Assembly (NCBI GenBank): GCA_025464025.1 | Contig: JAODBP010000267.1 | Coordinates: 1 to 28,759, forward strand | DNA length: 28,759 nt | Direction: 5' to 3' | Origin: Actinomycetes bacterium | GTDB lineage: Bacteria; Actinomycetota; Acidimicrobiia; Acidimicrobiales; CADCSY01 | Part shown: positions 1 through 7,532 of the stretch, piece by piece | Numbering within the stretch: the first letter of the stretch is position 1 | Layout of the letters: each line of letters begins with the position of its first letter | Translations under genes and position numbers: made by a program | Notes under the pieces: model-generated | Database searches by the model: none | Told to the model about the DNA's origin: nothing | What the model saw: the letters and a program-made list of their open reading frames with translations, nothing else

Positions 1-902
1 GGCGACCCGATGATCCACGGGATGTTCTCCACCATCCAGTCGAAGGTGACCTCGGCGTCGGGCATCGCCTCGTCGCGCTTCATCAGCGGCGCCAGGCCGA
101 TCTTGAACAGGTAGTCGTAGGACTGGCGGAGGCTCTCGCGGATCTCCGCCATCGCCGCGTCCTTCGAGTCCGACACGTAGACCTCACGGCAGATGCGCCA
201 GTCCCGGCGGGCCTGCGCCGGGTCGCGCCCGGCCTGCTCGGCGGCACCGGCGAGGGCGGCGCCCTGGGCCACGAGGTCCGGCCATCCCGGGTTCGCCTCG
301 ATGTGGACGGGGGTGAAGTAGATGCTGAGGGCGGCGTACCCGCGGTCGCCGCACATCGCGAAGTTGTGGACGCCGGACATCCCGGCGATCGAGAACTGCG
401 GTCGCTCCTGGTAGGGCCGCACCTGGATCCGGCGATGGTCGAGGTTCCAGAACTTCCCGTCGTAGTTGACGTGGTCGGTCGTGGCGAAGAGGGCTTCGAT
501 GATGTCGAGCGCCTCCACCAGCCGCGGCCCGCCTTCGGCCGGGTCCAGCTGGAAGAAGGCCTTGTCGCTCACCAGCCCACCACCGCCGAAGCCGTAGAGG
601 AGGCGACCGTGGGTCAGGTGGTCGAGGAACGCCAAGCGTTCGGCGACGAAGAACGGGTCGTGGTACGGGAGGTTGATGGTCCCGGTCCCGAGCCTGATCC
701 GGTGGGTCAGCGCCGAGGCCTTGGCGATGAAGATGTCGGGCGCTGGGATGTTCTCGTAGGCGCCGGTGTGGTGCTCGCCGACCCAGACCTCGTCGTAGCC
801 GAGCCGCTCGGCGAGGACGATCTCCTCGAGCTTGAGGTCGTAGGAGAGCGTCCAGTTCGACCACGGAAATGGCTCTGGCATCAGGAACAGTCCGAATCGC
901 AT
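1..902 (-). CDS. LLM-class (luciferase-like) flavin-dependent oxidoreductase, 3' end cut by window
   Basis: About 300 codons are visible; the C-terminus lies beyond position 1. The protein starts MRFGLFLMPEPFPW and continues with LAERLGYDEVWVGEHHTGAYENI, the classic TIM-barrel start of bacterial luciferase-like monooxygenases, followed by RIRLGTGTINLPYHDPF and a glycine-rich GRLLYGFGGGG loop. Family members use reduced FMN (or F420) and O2 to oxidise small organic substrates; which cofactor and substrate apply here cannot be read. The ATG at 900-902 is chosen because a purine-rich ribosome site (GAGGGGGAG, 909-917) sits about 6 nt upstream. It lies 88 bp downstream of the helicase gene on the same strand and may be co-transcribed with it. 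The family call is firm; the physiological role is not known. Confidence 0.93.
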   Translation of the reverse strand, partial: MRFGLFLMPEPFPWSNWTLSYDLKLEEIVLAERLGYDEVWVGEHHTGAYENIPAPDIFIAKASALTHRIRLGTGTINLPYHDPFFVAERLAFLDHLTHGRLLYGFGGGGLVSDKAFFQLDPAEGGPRLVEALDIIEALFATTDHVNYDGKFWNLDHRRIQVRPYQERPQFSIAGMSGVHNFAMCGDRGYAALSIYFTPVHIEANPGWPDLVAQGAALAGAAEQAGRDPAQARRDWRICREVYVSDSKDAAMAEIRESLRQSYDYLFKIGLAPLMKRDEAMPDAEVTFDWMVENIPWIIGS

Positions 903-990
903 GCCGCGCTCCCCCTCAGGTTCGGCGACATCGTAGGCAACCGGGCCCTCTTGTCCCCCACCATCTCAGGTTGTGGTCGTCGACCGGTCG

Positions 991-2730
991 TCACTCGCAG
1001 CGGCACACGACGCTCTCCTCGAGGGCCTGCCACCGGAACTGGACGAGTGGTGATGCTTCACCGCAACCGGTGCAGCTGATCCGCCACGCGGATCCGATGC
1101 GCGCGATCTCGAGCGGCGCGTGTCCCGTCGACAACCGCTTGGGCTTGACCTTCGGCTCGGCGATCTCGGGCAGCTCGGCGAGTTCGACCTCGAGGTACGG
1201 AGCGTCGTGGTCCGGGCGGGGAAGGCGCACTTCGAGCTCGGCGAGCGCCCGCTCGTGCCGGACGTCCCAGCGATCGCCTCGGGCGAAGGTGGAGAGCGCG
1301 TACGCCACTTCGACGCCGACGTCGTCAGCCAGCAGGTGCGGATCGCCGCCTGCTGCCTCCACGGCACGTCCGTACCGCTCGAGGTGCTCCGGATCGGGCA
1401 CGACCTGCGGACCGGGCGCGGCGAGGAACGCATCGAGGGCGTCGGGTTGCTGGTCGAACACACCCATGGCCTCGGAGATGCGCTCGATCTCGTCGAGGAA
1501 GCCGTCGCGCTCCATGCGGTTCGCAGGGTCCTCCATCGTGTCCTTGGCGAACATGATCACGAAGCGGGCCGCCACCCCCGGCCCCTTGCGGCGCAGGATC
1601 CGGCCCAGCCGCTGGATCATCTGCCGCCGGGTCCGGCTGGCGCTCAGGACGATCCCGAGGTTCGCGTCCGGCACGTCGACGCCCTCGTCGAGCACTCGCG
1701 GCGCCGCGACAGCGTCGAGCGTCCGGGTCCGCAGGCCATCGAGCGTCTCCCGACGTTGCCGCCGAGCGGTCGACCCGGTGATCAGGTCGATCGACACCAG
1801 CGGATCGAGCCGGTTGATCGCGTGGTTCGCAGCGCGCACGGTCTCGGTGAACACCAGGGCCCCGTGCGCTTCGCGGATCGCGCTGGCGAGGTGGCCCAGC
1901 AGCTCGTACTTGCCGCTGGACTGCGCGACGATCTCCCGTCGCTTCGAGAAGGCGTCGAGGTACTCCCGCGCGGCCCGGCCGCTCGGACCGGCGTCGCGCT
2001 CCGCGAGGTGCGCGACCGCGGCGAGGAAGTCCCCGAACGGCTCGAGTGGCATCCCCGGCAACTGACGCAGGTGGTGCCGCGCGTTCACGAGCTGCTGCTC
2101 GGTGGCGACGTACTCCGCCCGTTCGTCCACGCTCAGCTCGACCCCGACCAGCGCCACCCGCGGGGGCGCGCAGACCCCGTCCTCGATGGCCTGCTCGAAC
2201 CCGTAGCGGAAGCAGATGCCACCGAAGTACGGCAGCAGCAGCTCCGTCACGCCGTTGTCCCGGCGCTCGAGGGTCGCCGTCAAGCCGAGCCGCTCGTCGT
2301 ACTGGCGCAGCATCGCTCGACGCAGCGTCGCGCCACCGAGGCCGTGGCACTCGTCGGCGATGAGCAGCCCGCCGGCACCAGCCGTCGGCACCGGCTTGTG
2401 CGCCGCCGTCGAGTGCCGGGTCGCCACCAGCACGTCGCACGACGCCGGCAGGTCCCGGTCGCTGTCCCCGAGCCGACCGATCCGAGCTTCGGGCAGGGCG
2501 GCGGTGAGCCGCCCGTGCCACTGCTCCATCAGCACGCGGGACGGCACCACCACGAGCACGAACCGACCCCGGCGCAACGCATCCGCCGCGGCGGCGATCG
2601 CCACGTCGGTCTTCCCCGACCCGGTGACGGCTTCGATGACCCCGCGACGTCCGCATCGGAGCCAGCTCGCGAGCGCCTCGAGCTGCCACCGGTAGAGCGT
2701 GTGCTGCGCCGAGGCCTGGTTCGTGAGCAC
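991..2730 (-). CDS. SF2 DEAD/DEAH-type helicase (XPB/RadD-like) with C-terminal cysteine cluster
   Basis: 579 residues. Motifs in order: YRWQ near residues 13-16 (Q-motif-like), Walker A AVTGSGKT (34-41), Walker B/DECH box IADECHG (124-130), motif III LTAT (150-153), a helicase C-terminal half with RVLDEGVDVPDA and motif VI QRLGRILRR. It is therefore a nucleic-acid-dependent ATPase of the XPB/RadD-like branch that opens or remodels duplexes; the partner process is unknown. The C-terminus carries Cys553-x2-Cys556 and Cys576-x-Cys578, a likely zinc ribbon. The start is the GTG at 2728-2730, the first ordinary start codon downstream of the preceding gene; no clear ribosome site precedes it. The in-frame residues just before it (WLTSPADWD) also look protein-like, so a rarer upstream start is possible. 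It follows the DegT-type gene by 73 bp on the same strand. Confidence 0.93.
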   Translation of the reverse strand: MLTNQASAQHTLYRWQLEALASWLRCGRRGVIEAVTGSGKTDVAIAAAADALRRGRFVLVVVPSRVLMEQWHGRLTAALPEARIGRLGDSDRDLPASCDVLVATRHSTAAHKPVPTAGAGGLLIADECHGLGGATLRRAMLRQYDERLGLTATLERRDNGVTELLLPYFGGICFRYGFEQAIEDGVCAPPRVALVGVELSVDERAEYVATEQQLVNARHHLRQLPGMPLEPFGDFLAAVAHLAERDAGPSGRAAREYLDAFSKRREIVAQSSGKYELLGHLASAIREAHGALVFTETVRAANHAINRLDPLVSIDLITGSTARRQRRETLDGLRTRTLDAVAAPRVLDEGVDVPDANLGIVLSASRTRRQMIQRLGRILRRKGPGVAARFVIMFAKDTMEDPANRMERDGFLDEIERISEAMGVFDQQPDALDAFLAAPGPQVVPDPEHLERYGRAVEAAGGDPHLLADDVGVEVAYALSTFARGDRWDVRHERALAELEVRLPRPDHDAPYLEVELAELPEIAEPKVKPKRLSTGHAPLEIARIGSAWRISCTGCGEASPLVQFRWQALEESVVCRCE

Positions 2731-2803
2731 GTCCCAGTCTGCCGGGCTGGTCAGCCACCGGTTGACGGCATGAGCGCGACGACAGCCTCTCGGGACAGGA
2801 CGA

Positions 2804-4042
2804 CTAGCGGGCGGCGAGGAACGCCTCGACGACGTCGAGCACGAAGTCGACGGCGGCGTCGTCGAGGGCGTGGCTGAGCGGGAGGAGCACGCCTCGCTCC
2901 ATCACCGCGTCGGCGTGCGGCAGGCCGGCCGGCGGCACCACGACGGGCACGTCGCGGAGCATCGGCTGCCGGGTCACGTTGCCGGTCCAGATCGTGCGGG
3001 TGTCGATGCCGTTGCCGTCGACGTGCACCTGGAGGTCGGCCCGCTCGAAGCCGGCGTCGGCGGCGATGAGCAGCGGGTAGCCGAGCCACGCCGTCTCGAC
3101 CTCGGGGAGGACCCGTGGCAGGCCGAGCCGGTCGGCGTGGGCCGAGAGGCGCTCGGTGTACCGGTCGAAGTTGCGGTGCCGCCGGGCCAGGTTGTCCTGC
3201 AGCTTGGTGAGCTGCACGAGCCCGAAGGCCGCCCCGACCTCGGACGGCTCGAAGTTCCAGGCCAGCTCGTCGAAGATGAACTGGTTGTCGTACGGGACCC
3301 CGTCGAGGTCCTCCCAGAAGTCGCGGTCGCGCTTCTTCGACCCGTAGAAGTGGAGCTCCGAGCGACGGCCCCAGCGCCGCAGCATGACCGCCCGGTCGCG
3401 GAGCGCGGGGTCGTCGACCAGCACCATGCCGCCGTTGCCGGCGCACGTGATGACGTGCGAGTTGGCGAAGCTGGTGACGGAGATCGTCGACCGCTCGCCG
3501 GTCGGCCGCCCCCGGAGCCGGGCACCGAGCGTGTCGCACGAGTCTTCGATCACCGGCACCCCGGCGTCGTCGGCCACGGCCCGGATGCGGTCCCAGTCCG
3601 GCACGTTGCCGACCAGGTTCGGCACGAGGATGGCGCCGGTGCGCTCGGTGACGGCCTCGGCCAACCGGTCGACGTCGACGCAGTAGGTGTCGGGCTCGAC
3701 GTCGACGAACGACGGGATCCAGCCGCCGCGCACGATCGGCGCGACGTCGGTCGAGAACGTCAGCGCGCTGGTGACCACCTCGGCGCCGGGCGGCAGGTCG
3801 AGCAGCTCGAGGGCGAGGTAGAGCGCGGAGGAGCCCGAGTTGCACATGATCCCCGTGCCCTTGCCGAAGAGGGCGGCCACCTCCCGCTCCATGGCGTTGA
3901 CCCGGCGGCCCGGCCACAGGCCCTGCGGGCCCGAGCGCAGCACCTCCACGACCGCCTCGATCTCTCGCTCGTCGTGCACGCTGCTGGAGTAGAAGACCCG
4001 ATCCACGCCGGGAGGGTACGGCGAGCGGTAGACCGTCGGCAT
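2804..4042 (-). CDS. DegT/RfbH-type PLP enzyme with His in place of the catalytic Lys (probable sugar 3-dehydrase-like)
   Basis: 412 residues from the ATG at 4040-4042. Fold type I signatures: CNSGSSALYLALEL (67-80, PLP phosphate), VIEDSCDTLGA (164-174, Asp for the pyridine nitrogen), and TSFANSHVITCAGNGG (190-205). In aminotransferases of this family the residue at position 196 is the Schiff-base lysine; here it is histidine (codon 3455-3457 read in reverse). The same swap defines ColD and the CDP-4-keto-6-deoxyglucose-3-dehydrase E1/RfbH group, and EDSCDTLGA and WTGNVTRQPML also resemble RfbH. The E1 [2Fe-2S] cysteines are absent from the region after MLRRWG, so a ColD-like PMP dehydration is more likely than an iron-sulfur reaction. 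A GTG at 4004-4006 is an alternative start (400 residues). The ATG overlaps the divergent VOC gene's ATG in GCATGC. No sugar-nucleotide genes are adjacent, so the substrate is unknown. Confidence 0.88.
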   Translation of the reverse strand: MPTVYRSPYPPGVDRVFYSSSVHDEREIEAVVEVLRSGPQGLWPGRRVNAMEREVAALFGKGTGIMCNSGSSALYLALELLDLPPGAEVVTSALTFSTDVAPIVRGGWIPSFVDVEPDTYCVDVDRLAEAVTERTGAILVPNLVGNVPDWDRIRAVADDAGVPVIEDSCDTLGARLRGRPTGERSTISVTSFANSHVITCAGNGGMVLVDDPALRDRAVMLRRWGRRSELHFYGSKKRDRDFWEDLDGVPYDNQFIFDELAWNFEPSEVGAAFGLVQLTKLQDNLARRHRNFDRYTERLSAHADRLGLPRVLPEVETAWLGYPLLIAADAGFERADLQVHVDGNGIDTRTIWTGNVTRQPMLRDVPVVVPPAGLPHADAVMERGVLLPLSHALDDAAVDFVLDVVEAFLAAR

Positions 4043-4451
4043 GCCGAAGTCGCTCTCCCACGTGGTCGTGCTCACCGAGGACCTCGACGCCGTCGTGTCG
4101 TTCCTCACCGACGTGGCCCGGATCACCGACGTCACGCCGTACGAGGCCGAGGCCGCCGACCTCGCTGCGCTCTTCGGCTGGTCGTCGGGCGCTCGGGGTG
4201 CGTTCGTGGGCGACGGCCCCGGCTCGATCGACGTGCTCGAGATCCCCGAGTCCGAGCGGGGCACGGTCGCGCCGGGCGTGCGCCTCCTGGCCGTGGTCAA
4301 CCGCGACATCGGGGCCGCTGGCGCCGCGGCGGCCGGTGCCGGCCACGAGGTCCGTGGCCCCTTCCACACCACGGCCGCGACCGGCGCGCCGATGTCGCTC
4401 GTCGAGGTCATCGCCGGTGGGATCCCCTTCGAGCTGGTGCAGTTCGGCTGA
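4041..4451 (+). CDS. VOC superfamily (glyoxalase/bleomycin-resistance fold) protein
   Basis: 136 residues. It begins SLSHVVVLTEDLDAVVSFLTDV, the usual first beta-alpha unit of the vicinal oxygen chelate fold, and has two repeats: about residues 5-70, then 78-136 ending GIPFELVQFG. Possible metal ligands are His7, Glu67 (IDVLEIPE) and Glu131 (PFELVQ); the second-module first ligand is not obvious. Members include isomerases, ring-cleavage dioxygenases and binding proteins, so no reaction can be assigned. The ATG at 4041 is the only sensible start because an in-frame stop lies at 4029-4031. No strong ribosome site is seen and the message may be leaderless. It is divergent from the PLP enzyme and ends 9 bp before the convergent methyltransferase stop. 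Confidence 0.85.
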   Translation: MPKSLSHVVVLTEDLDAVVSFLTDVARITDVTPYEAEAADLAALFGWSSGARGAFVGDGPGSIDVLEIPESERGTVAPGVRLLAVVNRDIGAAGAAAAGAGHEVRGPFHTTAATGAPMSLVEVIAGGIPFELVQFG

Positions 4452-4460
4452 CCGAAGCGG

Positions 4461-5069
4461 TCAGGCGCGCACCAGGAGGAGCGCGCGGTCGGCGGCGTGC
4501 GTGCGGGTCTCGACCGGGGTGAGGCCGTACGAGCCGGCCTCCTCGCCGAGCTGCGAGGCCTGCTCCGGTCCCCCGAGCTGGATGAGCACGAGGCCGCCGG
4601 CGCCGAGGTGGGCCGACGCGACCCGGAGGCACTCCCGGGCGATGTCGAGCCCGTCCTCGCCACCGTCGACGGCATCGTCCGGGTCCTCGGGCAGCTCGTC
4701 GACCTCGTCCGCCGGGACGTACGGCGGGTCGGCCAGGACGAACGGGAACCGCTCGTCCGCGGCCAGCACCTCGCCGAGCTCGCCGCACCGCACGTCGGTC
4801 GTCACCCCGGCGGCCACGGCGTTGCCGCGGGCGAACCCGCAGGCGTCCTCCTCGATGTCGACCTGGACGAGGTCGCGCCCGGTGGCACGCCCGACGACGA
4901 GGCCGATCTGGCCGGCGCCGGCGCACAGCTCGAGCACCGGTCCGGGGGGTGCGTCGGCGAGCAGCTCGACGGCCCACCGTGACTGCTCCAGGGTCCACGG
5001 GCGGGGTTCGAGCACGTCGTCGTCGTAGGCGATCCGGAGACCGCCGAAGTCCACCTGCCGCTCGGCCAC
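4461..5069 (-). CDS. Class I SAM-dependent methyltransferase, HemK/PrmC-like small domain
   Basis: 202 residues. SAM motif I is VLELCAGAGQIGL (45-57), an acidic end of strand 2 follows (VQVDIEED, 68-75), and the catalytic-loop motif is ADPPYVP (113-119). HemK/PrmC enzymes, which methylate glutamine in release factors, carry NPPY; here the first residue is Asp, as in several rRNA and DNA methyltransferases, so the substrate should not be taken as release factor. The usual PrmC N-terminal helical domain is missing. The GTG start at 5067-5069 has a ribosome site (AAGAGGT) about 6 nt upstream. The gene stands alone on this strand, convergent with the VOC gene. Confidence 0.87.
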   Translation of the reverse strand: MAERQVDFGGLRIAYDDDVLEPRPWTLEQSRWAVELLADAPPGPVLELCAGAGQIGLVVGRATGRDLVQVDIEEDACGFARGNAVAAGVTTDVRCGELGEVLAADERFPFVLADPPYVPADEVDELPEDPDDAVDGGEDGLDIARECLRVASAHLGAGGLVLIQLGGPEQASQLGEEAGSYGLTPVETRTHAADRALLLVRA

Positions 5070-5134
5070 GGCGACCTCTTGGCCCTCGAGCGGCTGGGAG
5101 TAAACCTCAGCGCAGCGTGGGAACGCACGGCCGC

Positions 5135-5332
5135 ATGACGACCCACTTCGCCGCCGTGGTCCTGCTCTTCATCGCCGTCGCGTCCACGATGCTGCTCGGC
5201 CTGTTCGCCGTGCTGTCGCTGGCCGTGGGCGACCACGCCCTCGGGTTCGAACTGAGCGTGATGGCCGTGGCCGTCGCCGGCCTGACCCGGCTCGTCACCG
5301 AGCGGGCCGACCGCTCCCTCGCCCGAGCTTGA
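5135..5332 (+). CDS. Small membrane protein of unknown function
   Basis: 65 residues starting MTTHFAAVVLLFIAVASTMLLGLF. Two hydrophobic segments (about residues 5-30 and 38-50) separated by VGDHALGFEL suggest two membrane helices, with a charged tail TRLVTERADRSLARA. I do not recognise the family. The ATG at 5135 has GGGAACG about 11 nt upstream, a weak ribosome site. The gene is divergent from the methyltransferase and its last 38 bp overlap the convergent P450 gene. The case rests on composition and the clean start; a short non-coding frame cannot be excluded. Confidence 0.55.
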   Translation: MTTHFAAVVLLFIAVASTMLLGLFAVLSLAVGDHALGFELSVMAVAVAGLTRLVTERADRSLARA

Positions 5333-6614
5333 CCGGCAGCGAGTCGAGCCCGCGCAGGAGGGCCCGCCCGTTCCACGCCGGCTCGTCGGTGGTCCGCTCG
5401 ATCGACGGGTAGCGGGCCAGCAGGGAGCCGAAGGCCACCTGGCCCTCGACCCGGGCCAGGGCGGCGCCCAGGCAGTGGTGGACGCCGGCGCCGAACGAGA
5501 CGTGCTGGCCAGCGCCCTCCCGCCCGAGGTCGAGCGCGTCGGCGTCGGCGCCCCAGCGGGCCGGGTCGCGGTTGGCCGAGCCGAGGATCGTCAGCACGAA
5601 CGACCCGGCCGGGATCGTGACGTCGTCGATGGTGTGCTCGGCCAGCAGGATGCGCCGGCTGAACTGCACCGGGCTGTCCCACCGCAGCAGCTCGTCGGTG
5701 GCGTTGGCCAGGAGCGACGGGTCGCGACGGAGCCGGTCGAGCTGGTCGGGGTGGCGGAGCAGGGCGAGGGTGCCGTTGCCGATGAGGTTGACGGTGGTCT
5801 CGTGGCCGGCAACGAAGAGCAGGTTGACCTGGTCGACCAGCTCGTCGGTCGAGAGCACGTCGCCCTCGTCCTCGGCGTGGAGCAGGGCGCTGAGCAGGTC
5901 CTCGCCGGGGTGGGCTCGCTTGGCCTCGAGGACCTCGAGCAGGTGGGCCCGCAGGGCGTCGCTGGCGAGGGCCGCGGCCTGGGCCGCCTCGAGCGAGATC
6001 ATCGGCTCGAGCGCGCCGGCGAGGGTGTGCGACCAGGCCCGCACCTCGTCGCGCGTGTCGCCGATCGGCATGCCGAGCATGTCGCAGATCACGGTGAAGG
6101 GGAGGGGGAAGGCGAGGGCGGCGACGAGGTCGACCTCGTCGCCCTGGGCGTCGACGTCGTCGAGCAGGGCGTCGCACACGGCCTGGGCCCGGGGGCGGAG
6201 GCCCTCGACCATGCGGGGCGTGAACGCCTTGGACACGAGGCGGCGGAGGCGGGTGTGGTCGGGTGGGTCGGCGTTCAGCATCGCTCGCGTGCCGCGGTTG
6301 CGGCGGTCGCCGAAGGCCTCGACGACGTTGGCGTTGCGGTCGTTGTCCGGCGTGTTGTCGCGGTCGACGCTGGTCGACGGGTCCCGCAGCAGCCGGTTCA
6401 CGTCGTCGTGGCGGGACAGCACCCACAGCCCGAGCGGGCTGTGGTGCACGGGGTCGTGCGTCCGCAGGCGGGCGTACTGGTCGTACGGATCCACCGTGAA
6501 CCCAGGCTCGAGCGGGTTGAACGTGCGACCACCGTAGGCCGTCGCTGTCGTACCCCGCTCGTAGCGTCGGCGCCACTTCCTCCTCGATCCGCATGTCGCA
6601 GGAGGTCGTCCCAT
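5295..6614 (-). CDS. Cytochrome P450 (bacterial class I, soluble)
   Basis: Up to 439 residues. Clear P450 landmarks: FNPLEPGFTVDPYDQYARLR near the N-terminus, helix-C-type MLNADPPDHTRLRRLVSKAFT, oxygen-activating I-helix LLFVAGHETTVNL, the ExxR motif in DELLRWDSPVQ, and the haem loop FGAGVHHCLGAALAR with the cysteine ligand. It inserts one oxygen atom into an organic substrate using electrons from a ferredoxin/reductase pair; neither partner gene is nearby. The start is uncertain. The ATG at 6612-6614 adds a basic 31-residue leader unlike the family and lacks a ribosome site, while the next in-frame start, GTG at 6492-6494, would remove the FNPLEPGF segment. No ATG, GTG or TTG lies in frame between them. 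The 3' end overlaps the small membrane-protein gene. Confidence 0.93.
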   Translation of the reverse strand: MGRPPATCGSRRKWRRRYERGTTATAYGGRTFNPLEPGFTVDPYDQYARLRTHDPVHHSPLGLWVLSRHDDVNRLLRDPSTSVDRDNTPDNDRNANVVEAFGDRRNRGTRAMLNADPPDHTRLRRLVSKAFTPRMVEGLRPRAQAVCDALLDDVDAQGDEVDLVAALAFPLPFTVICDMLGMPIGDTRDEVRAWSHTLAGALEPMISLEAAQAAALASDALRAHLLEVLEAKRAHPGEDLLSALLHAEDEGDVLSTDELVDQVNLLFVAGHETTVNLIGNGTLALLRHPDQLDRLRRDPSLLANATDELLRWDSPVQFSRRILLAEHTIDDVTIPAGSFVLTILGSANRDPARWGADADALDLGREGAGQHVSFGAGVHHCLGAALARVEGQVAFGSLLARYPSIERTTDEPAWNGRALLRGLDSLPVKLGRGSGRPAR

Positions 6615-7449
6615 GGTCGTGCTCGACGAGCTGGCCCTGGTGTTCCACGAGCTGGGTGCCGGGCACCCCCGGTCCGGGTTGCCGTTGCTGGTCCGGGCCG
6701 ACGACGGCGGGGGTGAGCTCGAGCTCGGCGTGCTGCCGCTCGAGGGCCAGCACCCCGGTGGCGTGCTGCTCGGCTTCACCGCCCCGCCGTCGTGCGCCGC
6801 CCTCGGCGTGGTCACCACCGGCTGGTCGCTGCCGCCCGACCGGGCCGAGGGCGACGTGGCCAATCGCCGGGTCGGCCCACCGGCGGCCGAGGCACCCGAT
6901 CGGGTCGCCGTGTTCTCCACGGTCCTGGTGGGGCGGGGCTGCGAGGTCGCCGGCCGGTTCTCGCTCGACGGCGGCGAGCCGGTCGCCACGCCGCCCGAGT
7001 CGGGCGTGCTGCTCGACCTGCTGCTGCGGGCCCTCGGGTGCCCGACGTCGCCGCCCGCCTTCGGGGTGCTCGAGCTGCTGGCCACGATGTGGTTGGCCGA
7101 CCTGGCCACCCGGCGATCGAGCAACTGGGGCTGGCCGAAGGTGGCCGGGCGGCACTGGGCCCTCCAGCTCGAGCCCGACCGACCGGCCGACGAGCTGGTC
7201 GTCGCCGGCCTGGAGGTCGCCGCCCGGCTCGGGTGGGACGGCGTCCGGCAGCTGGTGGGCCGGACCGGGTGGCCCGGGCTGTGCACGGCGGAGGAGGCGG
7301 CGTGGTTCGACGACGGCTCCTTCGCCCGCTGGCTCCTCGGCGGCTTCCCGCCGGTCGCCGACCTGGCCGAAGCGGTGACGGCCACGCTCCGTCCCACCGT
7401 GGGCCGGAGCGTGCGGGCCGCGCTCGAGGTCTGGGGCCTCCTCGCGTGA
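6613..7449 (+). CDS. Conserved-looking protein of unknown function
   Basis: 278 residues, not recognised. The start ATG at 6613 is strongly supported by AGGAGG (6600-6605) 7 nt upstream. The protein is acidic and globular-looking, with no signal peptide or membrane segment. Features include a beta-rich N-terminal part (LALVFHELGAGHPRSGLPL, LLGFTAPPSCAALGVV), a central VAVFSTVLVGRGCEVAG, and a helical, Trp-rich C-terminal half (VLELLATMWLADLA, SNWGWPKVAGRHWALQL, AWFDDGSFARWLLGGFPP). It is divergent from the P450 gene with overlapping start codons (CCATGG) and lies 83 bp upstream of the transporter operon, from which an inverted repeat separates it. No function is proposed. Confidence 0.75.
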   Translation: MVVLDELALVFHELGAGHPRSGLPLLVRADDGGGELELGVLPLEGQHPGGVLLGFTAPPSCAALGVVTTGWSLPPDRAEGDVANRRVGPPAAEAPDRVAVFSTVLVGRGCEVAGRFSLDGGEPVATPPESGVLLDLLLRALGCPTSPPAFGVLELLATMWLADLATRRSSNWGWPKVAGRHWALQLEPDRPADELVVAGLEVAARLGWDGVRQLVGRTGWPGLCTAEEAAWFDDGSFARWLLGGFPPVADLAEAVTATLRPTVGRSVRAALEVWGLLA

Positions 7450-7493
7450 TACCGACCGGTAACAAGTGGGCAGGAACGCTCTGGACACGTGTC
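7450..7493. promoter_or_regulatory. Two short palindromes upstream of the transporter operon (candidate operators)
   Basis: In the 83-bp gap before the transporter operon there are two dyads: TACCGACCGGTA at 7450-7461 (arms TACCG/CGGTA) and the perfect 10-bp palindrome GACACGTGTC at 7484-7493. Such dyads are typical of TetR- or MarR-like repressor sites. No repressor gene is adjacent and no convincing -35/-10 pair was found, so assignment as operators is an inference from position and symmetry. Confidence 0.35.
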
Positions 7494-7532
7494 GAAGGTC
7501 ACACACTGTCCCAATGGGGAGGGCGGGGAGCC

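Noticed and set aside
3340..3420. Iron-sulfur E1-type sugar dehydrase
   Set aside because: The cysteine cluster expected shortly after the MLRRWG segment is absent, so the [2Fe-2S] reaction is not supported despite RfbH-like sequence.
4043..4675. Extension of the PLP enzyme upstream through the VOC gene
   Set aside because: The frame stays open but the translated sequence is Arg/Ser/Pro-rich shadow of the VOC and methyltransferase genes; homology begins only near YPPGVDRVFYSSSV.
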